Assembly (NCBI GenBank): GCA_950295325.1
Contig: OX485804.1
Coordinates: 8,370,001-8,434,000 of the forward strand
Length of the DNA stretch: 64,000 nucleotides
DNA from: Polytrichum commune
Lineage: Eukaryota; Streptophyta; Polytrichopsida; Polytrichales; Polytrichaceae
Reading direction: 5' to 3'
The translations under genes and the position numbers were made by a program. The notes under the pieces are model-generated. The model did no database searches. It saw only the letters and a list, made by a program, of their open reading frames with translations, and was not told the DNA's origin. Shown piece after piece: positions 48,265 to 58,761 of this stretch (the first letter of the stretch is position 1; each line of letters starts with the position of its first letter).

Positions 48265-48292
48265 GAGAGTTCTCGGGTCTTCTACGAAGTTC
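48265..48292 (+). promoter_or_regulatory. Heat-shock element, step type
   Basis: TTC trinucleotides lie exactly 10 bp apart at 48270-48272, 48280-48282 and 48290-48292, which is the step-type nTTCn-N5-nTTCn-N5-nTTCn arrangement. In addition GAG at 48265-48267 faces the first TTC with a 2-bp gap, a near match to nGAAnnTTCn. The position, ~230 bp upstream of the first in-frame ClpB ATG, suits a heat-inducible Hsp100 gene. It was found by eye, and chance occurrence in CT-rich DNA is possible. Confidence 0.55.
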
Positions 48293-48443
48293 TCACACTC
48301 TTCTTCTCTTCTCTTCTCTTCTCTTCTCTTCAGTTCTCTTCCCCCTTCCTTTTCTTGAATCTTCTTGAATGTCCGACCTCGGTGGCCTAAAAGCATCATC
48401 AGGTCATCACCGCAGTTAAAATCAACTTCTCAGGTAGAGCGAT

Positions 48444-48500
48444 ATGATGATGATGAACATTACTTTTGAGTGTCTCGCTTCTCCCAGGAATTTCATGTGA
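48444..48500 (+). other. Upstream open reading frame in the ClpB leader
   Basis: Four consecutive ATG codons start an 18-codon frame that ends TGA at 48500, 20 nt before the first in-frame ClpB ATG (48520). If it lies in the mature leader it could reduce initiation at 48520 or favour the later ATG at 48685. Transcript ends are unknown. Confidence 0.45.
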
Positions 48501-48519
48501 AGGAACCTACCTTCAAGGA

Positions 48520-51500
48520 ATGTTGATGTTATGTTGTAAGGGACTCCTTCCCGTATCTTCCATATTCTCTTCTGCCGCTCCCACCTCCCTCATTCACAGG
48601 GTAGTATCCACAAGTCGTAGGCGCAAGCTTATCCGGTGCATCGTTTCCTCCTCTAATTCTCCTACTGGTTTCCAATCTTGCAAGATGGCAATTGCCAACC
48701 CTAACCTCCTCACAACGGCACCATCCCTTCCATCCTTCGCATCTCCACGATCATCATCATCTTCTTCTACTTCTTCTTCTTCTTCTGTCACAGTTAGGTC
48801 TGCTTTTGGGAAATCATCGCAGCCATGGCCTTCGATGTCATCCACCTCTTCTTCTTCACGCAGGAGCATTGTGCCTGCCTCACTTGCTTTGCTCAATCGG
48901 GGTCCTGGGGTTAGTTTTGTGGGTCTTCGAGCACAAAGGTCAGGGGGGAAGAAGGAAGGAGTTGTGAAATCGGAACGTAGCAAGAGAGCATATCGAACGG
49001 TACCATCTGCGGAAGCTCGAGATGGGAGGATCAACCAAGGGGAGTTTACAGAGATGGCATGGCAGGCCATAGTGGCATCCCCGGATGTGGCCAAGGAGAG
49101 CAAGCAACAGATAGTGGAAACCGAGCATTTGATGAAGGCGTTGTTGGAGCAGAGGAATGGGTTAGCTCGAAGGATTTTCGCAAAAGCGGGTGTGGACAAC
49201 ACATCTTTGTTGGAAGCCACCGAGAGGTTTATTCAGCGCCAACCGAAGGTAATGGGTGACACAAGTGGGTCTATGCTTGGCAGGGAATTGGAGGGGTTAA
49301 TAGAGAAGGCAAGAGGCAAAAAGAAGGAGCTCGGGGATTCTTTTGTCTCCGTGGAGCATTTGGTGCTTGCATACGCTACAGACAAGAGGTTTGGGCAACA
49401 ACTTTTCAAAGATTTTCAGTTGAGCCCCAAGAATTTGGAGGCTGCGGTTCAGTCCATCAGGGGTTCCCAGAAAGTCACCGACCAAGATCCGGAGGGGAGG
49501 TACGAGGCTTTGGAAAAGTATGGGAAGGACTTGACGGAGATGGCAAGGCAAGGGAAATTGGACCCTGTCATTGGACGTGACGATGAAATTCGGCGGTGCA
49601 TTCAAATTTTGTCACGAAGAACCAAGAACAATCCAGTGTTGATCGGTGAGCCTGGTGTGGGGAAGACAGCCATTTCGGAGGGTTTGGCACAACGGATTGT
49701 GCAGGGTGATGTTCCACAAGCACTTCTTAACCGTAAGTTGATTTCTTTGGACATGGGGTCTTTGATAGCAGGGGCTAAGTACCGAGGTGAGTTTGAGGAC
49801 CGTCTCAAAGCTGTACTTAAGGAAGTCACAGAGTCCGACGGCCAAATTATCCTTTTCATCGATGAGATACATACAGTTGTAGGTGCCGGTGCCACAAGTG
49901 GGGCCATGGATGCGGGTAACCTTCTGAAACCTATGTTAGGTCGTGGAGAGCTTCGTTGCATAGGGGCAACCACATTGGACGAGTATCGAAAATACATTGA
50001 GAAAGATCCGGCTCTGGAACGTCGGTTCCAGCAAGTTTATGTCGACCAACCATCCGTGGAAGACACCGTTTCCATTCTACGAGGTCTTCGAGAGCGGTAC
50101 GAATTGCATCATGGGGTAAGGATCTCAGATAGTGCTTTAGTGGAGGCGGCTATGTTGGCAGATCGATACATAGCAGACCGGTTTCTTCCAGACAAAGCTA
50201 TCGATCTTGTGGACGAAGCTGCTGCCAAACTGAAGATGGAGATCACTTCCAAGCCCACAGCTCTGGATGAAATCGATAGGTCTGTGTTGAAACTTGAAAT
50301 GGAGAGATTGTCTTTGAAAAGTGACACAGACAAGGCATCACGAGACCGTCTGGACCGGCTTGTCACTGAGCTGGAGTGGTTGAAGGGCAAGCAAAAGGAG
50401 TTGACAGATCAATGGGAACATGAGAAGTCGGTGATGACTCGCATCCAGTCCATCAAAGAAGAGGTGGACAGAGTTAACCTGGAAATTCAGCAAGCAGAAC
50501 GAGATTATGACCTAAACCGAGCTGCGGAGCTGAAGTATGGAAGCTTAATGACCTTGCAACGCCAATTGGAAGCTGCTGAGAAGGCTTTGGATGAGTATCA
50601 AAACAGCGGCAATTCCATGCTCCGGGAGGAGGTCACAGGAAATGACATTGCAGAGATTGTGAGCAAGTGGACTGGAATTCCTATCTCAAAGCTACAGCAA
50701 TCGGAGAGAGAGAAACTTCTTCATCTTGATGATGAGCTCCACAAGCGTGTTGTTGGCCAGGATCCAGCAGTGAAGTCTGTTGCAGAGGCTATCCAGCGCT
50801 CAAGAGCCGGCTTGTCTGACCCTAACAAACCTATTGCCAGCTTCATGTTCATGGGACCAACTGGTGTTGGTAAAACTGAGTTAGCCAAAGCGTTGGCGTC
50901 CTATCTGTTCAACACAGAGGAGGCTATGGTGAGGATTGACATGAGCGAGTACATGGAGAAGCATGCGGTGTCTCGGTTGCTTGGAGCACCTCCAGGTTAT
51001 GTTGGCTATGAAGAAGGTGGTCAGCTCACAGAGTCGGTTCGGCGGAGACCGTATGCTGTCATCTTGTTCGACGAGATCGAGAAAGCGCATTCAGATGTGT
51101 TCAACATCTTCCTCCAGATTTTGGATGACGGTCGTGTTACCGATTCTCAAGGCAGGACAGTGAGCTTCACCAACACAGTCATCATCATGACGTCAAATGT
51201 GGGGTCGCAGTATGTGCTTGGAAATGCTGACAACATGGCTGGGAGTAGTAAAGAAGTCATTTACGAGGCAATGAGGGCTCGTGTCATGGAAGCTGCAAGA
51301 ATGACATTCCGACCTGAATTCATGAACCGTATTGACGAGTACATCGTGTTCCAACAGCTTGACCGCGACCAGATCAGCCGAATCGTCAAAATCCAGCTTG
51401 AGCGTGTGCAGACGAGGTTGAAGGACCGCAAAATCAAGTTGCAGGTCACTGAAAGTGCTGTGCAACTGCTTGCAAGCATGGGTTACGACCCCAACTATGG

Positions 51501-51738
51501 AGCTCGGCCGGTGAAGAGAGTCATTCAACAAAGCATGGAGAATGAGCTTGCAAGGTCGATTTTGAAGGGAGAGATCAAAGAAGAGGACACTGTTATGGTT
51601 GACACAGAACTCACATCTGTTGCTGGTGGTGGCCTGCCGCAACAGAAACTCACCTTTAAGAAACTGGAGGTCACAGATGCATCAAATCCAAGCGTGGATG
51701 CCGATTCACCCGTTTTTGTACCAGGACTTCAGAATTGA
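48520..51738 (+). CDS. CLPB3-like: Chloroplast ClpB/Hsp100 disaggregase, intronless
   Basis: A single 1072-codon frame runs from the first in-frame ATG (48520). A second ATG at 48685 (1017 codons) has better context (AAGATGGC) and begins a classic Ser-rich transit peptide, so either may be used. Positions below count from 48685. The Clp N-domain starts near 117. AAA-1 Walker A GEPGVGKT is at 321-328 and its Walker B DE at 393-394. The ClpB-specific middle coiled coil is about 525-650. AAA-2 Walker A GPTGVGKT is at 724-731 and its DE at 796-797. The middle domain separates it from ClpC. ClpB3 resolves protein aggregates in the stroma and is needed for heat tolerance and chloroplast development in Arabidopsis. 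Arabidopsis CLPB3 (~968 aa) is split by introns, so an intronless copy is notable. A heat-shock element lies upstream. Confidence 0.93.
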   Translation: MLMLCCKGLLPVSSIFSSAAPTSLIHRVVSTSRRRKLIRCIVSSSNSPTGFQSCKMAIANPNLLTTAPSLPSFASPRSSSSSSTSSSSSVTVRSAFGKSSQPWPSMSSTSSSSRRSIVPASLALLNRGPGVSFVGLRAQRSGGKKEGVVKSERSKRAYRTVPSAEARDGRINQGEFTEMAWQAIVASPDVAKESKQQIVETEHLMKALLEQRNGLARRIFAKAGVDNTSLLEATERFIQRQPKVMGDTSGSMLGRELEGLIEKARGKKKELGDSFVSVEHLVLAYATDKRFGQQLFKDFQLSPKNLEAAVQSIRGSQKVTDQDPEGRYEALEKYGKDLTEMARQGKLDPVIGRDDEIRRCIQILSRRTKNNPVLIGEPGVGKTAISEGLAQRIVQGDVPQALLNRKLISLDMGSLIAGAKYRGEFEDRLKAVLKEVTESDGQIILFIDEIHTVVGAGATSGAMDAGNLLKPMLGRGELRCIGATTLDEYRKYIEKDPALERRFQQVYVDQPSVEDTVSILRGLRERYELHHGVRISDSALVEAAMLADRYIADRFLPDKAIDLVDEAAAKLKMEITSKPTALDEIDRSVLKLEMERLSLKSDTDKASRDRLDRLVTELEWLKGKQKELTDQWEHEKSVMTRIQSIKEEVDRVNLEIQQAERDYDLNRAAELKYGSLMTLQRQLEAAEKALDEYQNSGNSMLREEVTGNDIAEIVSKWTGIPISKLQQSEREKLLHLDDELHKRVVGQDPAVKSVAEAIQRSRAGLSDPNKPIASFMFMGPTGVGKTELAKALASYLFNTEEAMVRIDMSEYMEKHAVSRLLGAPPGYVGYEEGGQLTESVRRRPYAVILFDEIEKAHSDVFNIFLQILDDGRVTDSQGRTVSFTNTVIIMTSNVGSQYVLGNADNMAGSSKEVIYEAMRARVMEAARMTFRPEFMNRIDEYIVFQQLDRDQISRIVKIQLERVQTRLKDRKIKLQVTESAVQLLASMGYDPNYGARPVKRVIQQSMENELARSILKGEIKEEDTVMVDTELTSVAGGGLPQQKLTFKKLEVTDASNPSVDADSPVFVPGLQN

Positions 51739-51810
51739 GTTTGTTGTTCTGAGGATTTTTCCACACACATCGCAAGAGGGACGAGATTGCTTCTACATGA
51801 CTTGAACTGT

Positions 51811-52752
51811 GCAGATGATGTAACCCACTGAACACATTATGAGCAATCTTTTGAGTAGACTGACTTCAGTGGACTCAGTAGAGTTTCTGAGGATGAGCAG
51901 AGTAGATTGTAAAGGATCTTCTTACTTTAGGAGGGGATTTTGTGATATATTGTAATTCATCGCTAGTTTCATGTGGACTGTCTTGAAAGTTGGCCAGTAA
52001 ACACAGAATCGTACGGACATGGGTGGGTCGTCGATATGGAGATTTCCCCAATCACCTTTGACTCAAACTACTTGAGAGGAAGGCAGAATAGTTGAGAGCA
52101 AAAAATCTTTGTAATTCTACAGAAACCGCGAATCAATTTAACAACCGATTCTCCTTCCAAATCTTTGCCTACAACTCGAAATGCATGAGGTTATCTATTT
52201 TTGGTCAGAGCAAGGGATCTGCACTTCCACTCAGGACCAGTTGTGGGGCATCTCAAATTACTTGAGACTATATTCTAAAATTTGTTTTAAGAAATTTTCA
52301 TACATATTGTAGAGAATGTTTTGTATGCTCACAACATGATAAATCACTGAACATTTTGTGAGGAAACAAAGTAGATTAGTGGATTTAAAGAGTTTCTGGT
52401 GGTGAGCAAGCTGTATTGTGAAGGATCTTCTTAATTTAGGAGGGTTTTTGTGATATGATGTCGTTCATCTTCATATCCACATGGATTGTTTTGAAATTTT
52501 GGCCAGAACACCTAAAATTGTACAGGTCATTGTTATGGAGATTTCCCTAATCACCAGTAATTATGCTTGAGAAGAAGGCAGAATAGTTGAGAGCAGGAAA
52601 AATTGTAGTTTTATAGAAACTTTGATCAACAACTGTATCTTCTCTAGTTTCTACCTGTAACTCAAATTGCATGAGGTCACCAATTTTTCACCAGAGCAAG
52701 GAATCTGCATCCGGAATTAGGGTCATTGGTAGGGCATCTTCAAATCATCCAT
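51811..52752. repeat. Tandem duplication of the ClpB 3' flank
   Basis: Two diverged copies, about 51811-52262 and 52328-52752, have a period near 508 bp. Shared blocks include AAGGATCTTCTTA(C/A)TTTAGG, TATGGAGATTTCCC(C/T)AATCACC, GGCAGAATAGTTGAGAGCA and the CAGAGCAAGG(G/A)ATCTGCA block. The first copy begins inside the likely ClpB 3' UTR, so the duplication could supply two polyadenylation regions. Confidence 0.7.
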
Positions 52753-53029
52753 ACATCATGTATTGATGAAATATACAAATTTGATCCTCAGACCCTTTCT
52801 TGTGATTAGAAGTTAGAACCATAAAAAAAACATGCAACATATAGTTTAAGAAGCTTGTTTCTCTTATTTTCTTTGCTTCTTGCATGCCTTGGCTTTTTCC
52901 TTTGAGAACTTATTCATAATCTTGGAACTCACTGTATAGCGTACTTGAACACAATGTAATTGTGCATGGGAAGATAATGCATTAGATTTGAGGTTTAGGG
53001 TATAGTGTTTAGACTACTATATATATATG

Positions 53030-53216
53030 TACACTGATATGTGCAATTAGGTTGCCTCTTTGCCCAATGCAAAATACCTTGGTTCAAAATCAGATCACCA
53101 AAAGAAAAAAAAGAAATATCCTATATTTTGTTACTGATGTACAAATATTCAAAATAGTGTGAACTGTCGATAAAAAAAATTTAGCATGGGCCAACCTAAT
53201 CGCACATATCAGTGTA
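53030..53216. mobile_element. Mariner-type MITE with TA target site
   Basis: Inverted ends CACTGATATGTGCAATTAGG and CCTAATCGCACATATCAGTG differ at one base and are flanked by TA on both sides. The unit is ~183 bp with no coding capacity. Size and TA duplication suit a Stowaway-like/mariner MITE, although the terminus is not the usual CTCCCTCC. Confidence 0.7.
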
Positions 53217-55106
53217 ATCAACTTTCCATTGATGTGGCAACTCTACAGAATTCCCTTTCTGTAGAATTTTATAGGATATTGTAAAGTGGGGTCCAGTACT
53301 GAAGCAGAGAGAGGTGCCGAAAATATGCGTTGGCAATACCACAACCATCTGGGTGTCGAATTCTAAGCTTTCATTCAATACCCTTACCCATTGATACATA
53401 TGAGGTTCTTGTTTGTTTCGTGGAAAGTGGTTGGCCACTTCAAGCACTAAACTGATCTAACTTGTTGCCTGCACATCAACCTACAGCTGCGACCTTGCTA
53501 TGACCATGGGTATCAATTTTGTGAAGTTGGAAATGCACACATATCGCTAATTTCTGTCTATTCTCTATGAAATGATGTGATGAAATTTACGTGTGTAAGC
53601 TTAAGTTGCATTGACTAAATAAATTGTCATGGAAGAGCAAGTAGTATTTAATTCTTCTGTACAAGTCAGATTTGTCTATTCTGTGCGGATTTCAGTTCAA
53701 CACTTAAAGAGAGTAATGCTCAAAAACTAAACCATGATTTTTTGTTGTTCCTTTTCTATATAATATGGGTATTCAGATGTAGGTCCGATAGGAGCCAGTT
53801 ATGTACCAAAACAGTATTTGCATCACATAACTCAGAGAATTCTTTCAAAAAAATTCTGATAAATTTCTGTGAAGACACTTAAGTTGTGAGTGGAACTACA
53901 AACCTTGAAGATTTGAATCTTGAGTCTTTGGTTAAATCATTACATAGAATATTCCTCATGTGGATGATACAGCATCGAAATAGATGGAATAGTATATTTC
54001 TCTTGGGCAAAGTGTAGATACTTGCCTCAGTCAAATGACATTCGGAATGCAAGGGAATGTGAGCCTCACAGCAATGGAATGTGCCCCTGGTTCTAAGTTC
54101 CTTGCCTTGGATTGGTCACTATACTTTTTACATCTATTATTGTGGGATGAAAGTTAGTATGGGTTGAAATTATGATGGTTCATTGTATCTTATGTGTGGG
54201 TTGAATATGAAGGTGTTTATGAACTAAAAAACTACTAGTATTCAAATATAATTGATTGATTTTTTAGAATAATTTTTATTAATAATATTGATATTACATT
54301 GATATTGCATTTTCCAACCTACTGTTATCCGTGTTGGTGTAAAAAACATTGAATTTCATGTTTCTAGTTTTTAAACATATAGCATGGTGGGTTTGAAAAA
54401 TGGTGTGGATCAAGAAAAGTTACATGAACCAAAATCATCGCGTTATGACAAAATTATCAGGGACCATATGAATAGGTGTAGAAGATGTACCAATCTCAAA
54501 ACTTGAAATCATGGGGCTTGATCCTCTCACTTTAATGTAACCTAGCCTCTATACAAGTGCAATAGCCATGTTGTGCCACATGGATTCCTCATCTATCCAA
54601 AAACATGCCAAGGAGGTCATATGTAGAAATTGATATACACTCTAAGCTCCGTAATATCATACTTTTGGCAACAAAGGTGCACGTGATAGTGAGTTATGTA
54701 GTGTTGACATGGATGCGTGATAAAAAAGAGAATTAGTGTAGCATGTGACATTATGAAATAACACAAAGTCAACATTACAATAATGACAATAATTATAATG
54801 ATGACAATGTGATGTATGCAAGCATGTGGTTTGAATTCTTTGGTGGTTTATTTTAATGTCAAAACCCATAATGTATGAGAGGTAAATGTAACAACAAGGA
54901 GTAAACTAAGAACATTCGTTCCCTAGGGTTTCAACATATAAGAGAAGGAGTGAGAGTAAGGAGGTTGATATTACAAAGTTTAGAGTGTATTATTAAGTAG
55001 ATAGGCCTACTAACGTGAGGCCATGCCCTATTACCGAACACCTCACAGTTGGGGCATGATTGTTGAATGCTCTGAGTCCACAAATTGTTGGTGAAGCCCA
55101 CACTAC
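53217..55106. other. Intergenic, no gene recognised
   Basis: AT-rich. The minus-strand frame at 53196-53447 and the shorter frames near 54657 and 54931 show no recognisable domain. Confidence 0.45.
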
Positions 55107-55613
55107 TTAAGACCACTTCACATACAAGCCAAGAGTTGTGACCATGAAATTGTGAGAGCTCAAGATAAGTGACCAAAGGCCACCCAAGACACTTCCAAAT
55201 TCATGTAGTGTGGTCACAGGCCCTCAAGTGTAGTGTGAAGTCATATGTGACCGGGCCCTCAACCAAATGCTATTTCAATGATTTTTTTTATTCATGTGGA
55301 GTCCTTGCACATGATGAAATATAATAAATCAATGGTTGTGAGATTTCGGAGTGCCAATTTTGTGCTAGGCCTACCTCCAAGAGGTGGTTTTGGAAAATAG
55401 CCCAAGCGGCCATGAAACATACTCCATTTGATGCTATATGCAAATCCATGTAGAATTGACATCCATCTTGCATTCACTTACTCCATTGGTCCCTCAAGCA
55501 TAGCGTGGAGTGAACTTGGACCGGCTCCGCTTTTTCCATCAATGAGAGTGCTTGAAGTGCCGATGTGGAATGCGGTCGTGGGGCCTCAATCTTATGTGTG
55601 AACTAGCCCTTAG
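55107..55613. mobile_element. Tourist-like MITE, copy 2
   Basis: It aligns with the element at 9681-10113 (TGTGGTCAC(G/A)GGCCCTCAAG, CCAAGAGGTGGTT, CTTGGA(G/C)CGGCTC). The ends GACCACTTCACAT and ATGTGTGAACTAGCCC are eroded versions of the copy-1 termini, so this copy looks older. The right side is followed by TTAG. Confidence 0.65.
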
Positions 55614-56159
55614 ATGAGTTCTTAGTTGTTTGTATACGAGATTAGTGAAGGGTAAACCGTCAAGGAAAGGGCAATGGTTTTTACTTAGAGTAGCTACACA
55701 CCTACTACGTGATCGAAGTCGAGCCTATCATATTTTGAATGATCATAGTTTGAACATGCAATCTTTTTTGAACATATGTCTTTTTTTTGTATGCATTCTT
55801 GAAGTCACACCTGTTAACTTCCACATACCACTCAAATATAAGTGTCGCTTAAGATAAGTAGTTGAATCAGGCATGTCTACCTTAATACGATGTGTTTTAA
55901 TATTATGTCCGCACTAGGACCATCAACCGGCCTACAACAATGAGGGAGTGTTTCATTTTGATAGGATTTTTTTATGGTCTTGTATGTAGTGAAGTGAACG
56001 GGCAAAACTACACTACATTACATCCACCGAGGTCACTATGAGTAAGACGAACAATCCTTGTTGATAACACTAAATTTCGAAAAGAGTTCTAGAAAAAAAA
56101 AAAACTTAATCTTGCCTATAGACCACGCCTCTTTTTGAAATGCCACGCAATACATCTAT
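55614..56159. other. Intergenic; contains a dispersed ~70-bp repeat
   Basis: CATACCACTCA(A/T)ATATA(A/G)GTGTCG followed by AAGATAAGTA at about 55825-55860 recurs at about 61222-61261. A weaker relative lies near 22840-22880. No gene was recognised. Confidence 0.4.
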
Positions 56160-56755
56160 ATTGAACAACCATGCCCACACTACGGCCAAGTGTTGCCCCT
56201 TGGCAACAACAGGAGTCCTTGTTGATAGGGGAGGTTCGTCTCTTTCCAAAACTCATTGCTATCAATAAGGATTTTTTTTTGTCTTACTCATAATAACTTG
56301 ACTGGGTGTAATGATATACTGCAATTTCCAATTCCGCTCATTCACTTCACTGCACACAAGACAAAACTCCTATCAAGATGGAAACTCTCCCACTATTGTG
56401 CATCAACCGTTGGTCCTAGTGTGAGCATGTGGAAGCTTCCCTTGTCAAGAAGGACTCTTGTTGTTGCCAAGGAGCAGCGACTTGGCTCTAGTGCAGGCGT
56501 GACATTCATCTCTTTCCGAAATCTACTGCTATGAGTGAGGATTTTCCATCCTGCTGCTCACCACAACCACTGGACTTATTAGTTGTGATGATACACAGTA
56601 GATACATTCACTTCAACACATACAAGACAAGGACTCTCTATCAACATGGAAACCCTCCCACTGCTGTGGGCCAGCCAGTCGGCGGTGCTCCCTAGTGTGG
56701 CCATGTTCCCATAACCCAGCCTGGAGAAAGTGGGCGCGGTGATGCAGATGCAGAT
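56160..56755. repeat. Composite direct and inverted repeat block
   Basis: TTGTTGCCAAGGAGCAGCGACTTGG near 56460 is an inverted copy of the CCAAGTGTTGCCCCTTGGCAACA stretch near 56188. A ~280-bp segment (GAGGATTTT...ACAAGACAA...GGAAACTCTCCCAC...GTGTG) also occurs twice in direct orientation, at about 56260-56440 and 56540-56705. The block looks like rearranged transposon debris. Confidence 0.5.
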
Positions 56756-56762
56756 GCCTTTT

Positions 56763-56804
56763 AGCCACTTTTAGCGCACTCTCCAGAGTGCGCTAAAAGT
56801 GGCT
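56763..56804. repeat. Perfect palindrome with 20-bp arms
   Basis: AGCCACTTTTAGCGCACTCT is followed by CC and then by its exact reverse complement. A 2-nt loop is too tight for RNA but gives a stable cruciform or hairpin. It is GC-richer than its surroundings, and no transposon terminus was tied to it. Confidence 0.85.
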
Positions 56805-56810
56805 GTTTTA

Positions 56811-57620
56811 GGCGCCTCGCATCCTACCTTACCATATTTAGAGGTGTCGGAGGCGAATCTGTGGCCTGTCCACAACGTGCTTACATCTGGGAGCCGGTGA
56901 CTGGGAACTTTTCCAATGTCAAATGGACACCTGCCTGCATGCAATGGTTTCCCCCGCCATCCACCCTCATCACGGCCTCGTCGTGGAAGCTCGTCCTTTC
57001 CATGCCGACGATGCTTTCTCAATTTCCTCTACTCAGCTCATCAGTAGTTCTCGGGCCAATTCCGATGGATCACTCCTACAGTTGTAAGATCTTGAGTACT
57101 CATGAGGATTGACTCGTTTTGATGATCGAGACTAAGAGGAGGAAGGAGGAGGAGGAGGAGGAGGGATGGAGTGCGTGAGAGAGTGCATAAGCAACTTGTG
57201 GGCTCTTCAGGAGCGTCGCTACGCCATCGTGTATGTATCGGTCACCAGATTTGTGCGAACCATGCTGCGGGTACTGCTTCTCAGCCTTCCGAGATACTAT
57301 TCCTAGTCGAACGTCGTCGCTAATTCAGGTTCGTTCATCATCTCTACCCTCTCAATCTCAACATTCGTCACTTTTTTTATCGACTTCAGGGACCCTAAAG
57401 CCCTAATTCATTCACAATGTGTCCTGGATGAGTTGACAGTGATGTGTGTACCATGCCAGTTCTGGTCCACGGAATGTGTTGGCACCGGTGCGTTATGCAG
57501 CAAAATAAGGCCCCTCGGATTCCAACCCTAAGTGTAATCACTCAACTAATTAAGTGGTTCCCATGCCGGATTATGGTAAGTTAATTTGGCGGAGGCATCA
57601 CACTTCTTGGCATCAACTCA
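56811..57620 (+). other. Possible leader region of the dynein light-chain gene
   Basis: Base composition rises in G+C. A (GGA)n tract at about 57133-57165 is followed by an ATG at 57166 (MECVRECISNLWALQERRYA), which resembles the CT/GA-rich leaders of the other genes in this window. No splice link to the downstream exons was proven. Confidence 0.3.
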
Positions 57621-57623
57621 GCC

Positions 57624-57696
57624 AGCTGCAAGGTGGTTATCTTTCTCAGTCTAAAGAGCTGTTGCATGCTGGAGCTTTGGTTGATTCCTACATGAA

Positions 57697-57729
<33 letters not shown>

Positions 57730-58545
57730 CGGTCGTCAATTTTTTAGTTCATTGATCAGTTGTGAAGAACCCCGGTTCGAGAGACTTAGTGTAAAGAGGA
57801 TTTGTAAATTCCGATATTCCTGTAATGTATTTAAAGGTCAGTCTTGATGATCGATCTGGAAGCATCCATCCCCAGAGGGAGATTTAAGAATGCAGAATTC
57901 TGTTGGAAGGAATAGTTGTAAGTTAGTTCCCATGGCAGCTGCAAGGTGGTTATCTTCCTCATTCCAAAGAGCATGCTGGGGTGTTGGTCGATTCCTTTTT
58001 ATATATATATGTATATATATTGGTCGTCAGCATGTCATTAATCAGTTGTGAAGATAGACTTGTTTCATCATGATGCAATCCTGGTTCACGAGATTCAGTG
58101 CAAAGAGGTTTTGTGCATTTCAAAACCCCTTTGATATTAATATTGCATGGTCAGTCCTGATGATCGATCTGGAATCCATCTCCAAAGGGAATTTCAAGAA
58201 TTCAGGATTTTGTTGGAAGGAATAGGTGTAAGTTAGGTACTTCTAATTGCAGCTCCAGGGTGGTTACCTTTCTCAGTCTAATGAGCTATTGCATGCTGGG
58301 GTGTGGGTTTATTCCTTCATGTATATATTAGTCGTCAATTTCTCTCGCGGCATTTCATTGATCAGTTGTGAAGATAGGCTTGTTTCATGATGCAATCTTG
58401 GTTCAAGAGACCTAATGCAAACAGGTTTTGTGAATTCCAAAATCCCTGCAATGTATTGCAAGGTCAGTCCTGATGTTTAATTTGGAAGTGTCCATCCCCA
58501 TTAGTAGTGTTAAGTACCCAGGATTCTGTTGGAAGGATTAATTTC
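57624..58545. repeat. Triple tandem repeat of ~310-bp units
   Basis: Units start at 57624, 57937 and 58251 with AGCTGCAAGGTGGTTA or a variant. They share TTGATCAGTTGTGAAGA, TGCAA(A/G)GAGG/CAGGTTTTGTG-like motifs, GGTCAGT(C/)CTGATG, TCTGTTGGAAGGA and a (TATA)n patch with TCGTCA after it. The last unit is a little shorter. The array probably lies in the first intron or leader of the dynein light-chain gene. Confidence 0.8.
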
Positions 58546-58761
58546 TTAAGATTGGCATGTGGGAATGACACGGTAGCATAAAACAAGTAGCCATATTTGT
58601 CAGGTAATTACTGTGAATGTAAAGCTTTATTTAATTCATGGATGCAGGTGCCCAGAATTCTCATCAGCTGGACTGCAAGGACATGGTGAAATGTAGTGCA
58701 AAATGTAGTAAGGATAGTGCTGGACCAGCCCCTCATTGGTCTCTCTTCAGTTGCTGCTCAG

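Larger units (their letters stand above)
47859..48519. promoter_or_regulatory. Bidirectional promoter region between zinc-finger and ClpB genes
   Basis: Start codons of the two divergent genes are 661 bp apart. The stretch contains a (TTC)n run at 47867-47892 in the zinc-finger leader, an AT-rich segment at 48005-48060, the heat-shock element at 48265-48292, a (CTTCT)n run at 48300-48330 and a small upstream reading frame at 48444-48500. Both products are plastid proteostasis factors, so sharing of the promoter is plausible. Confidence 0.5.

Noticed and set aside
48466-48519. Upstream extension of the ClpB frame to 48466
   Set aside because: It would need a TTG start. The first in-frame ATG is 48520.
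48594-49220. 208-aa minus-strand frame antisense to ClpB
   Set aside because: It is opposite the Ser-rich transit peptide and Clp N-domain, has no family resemblance and is explained by codon composition.
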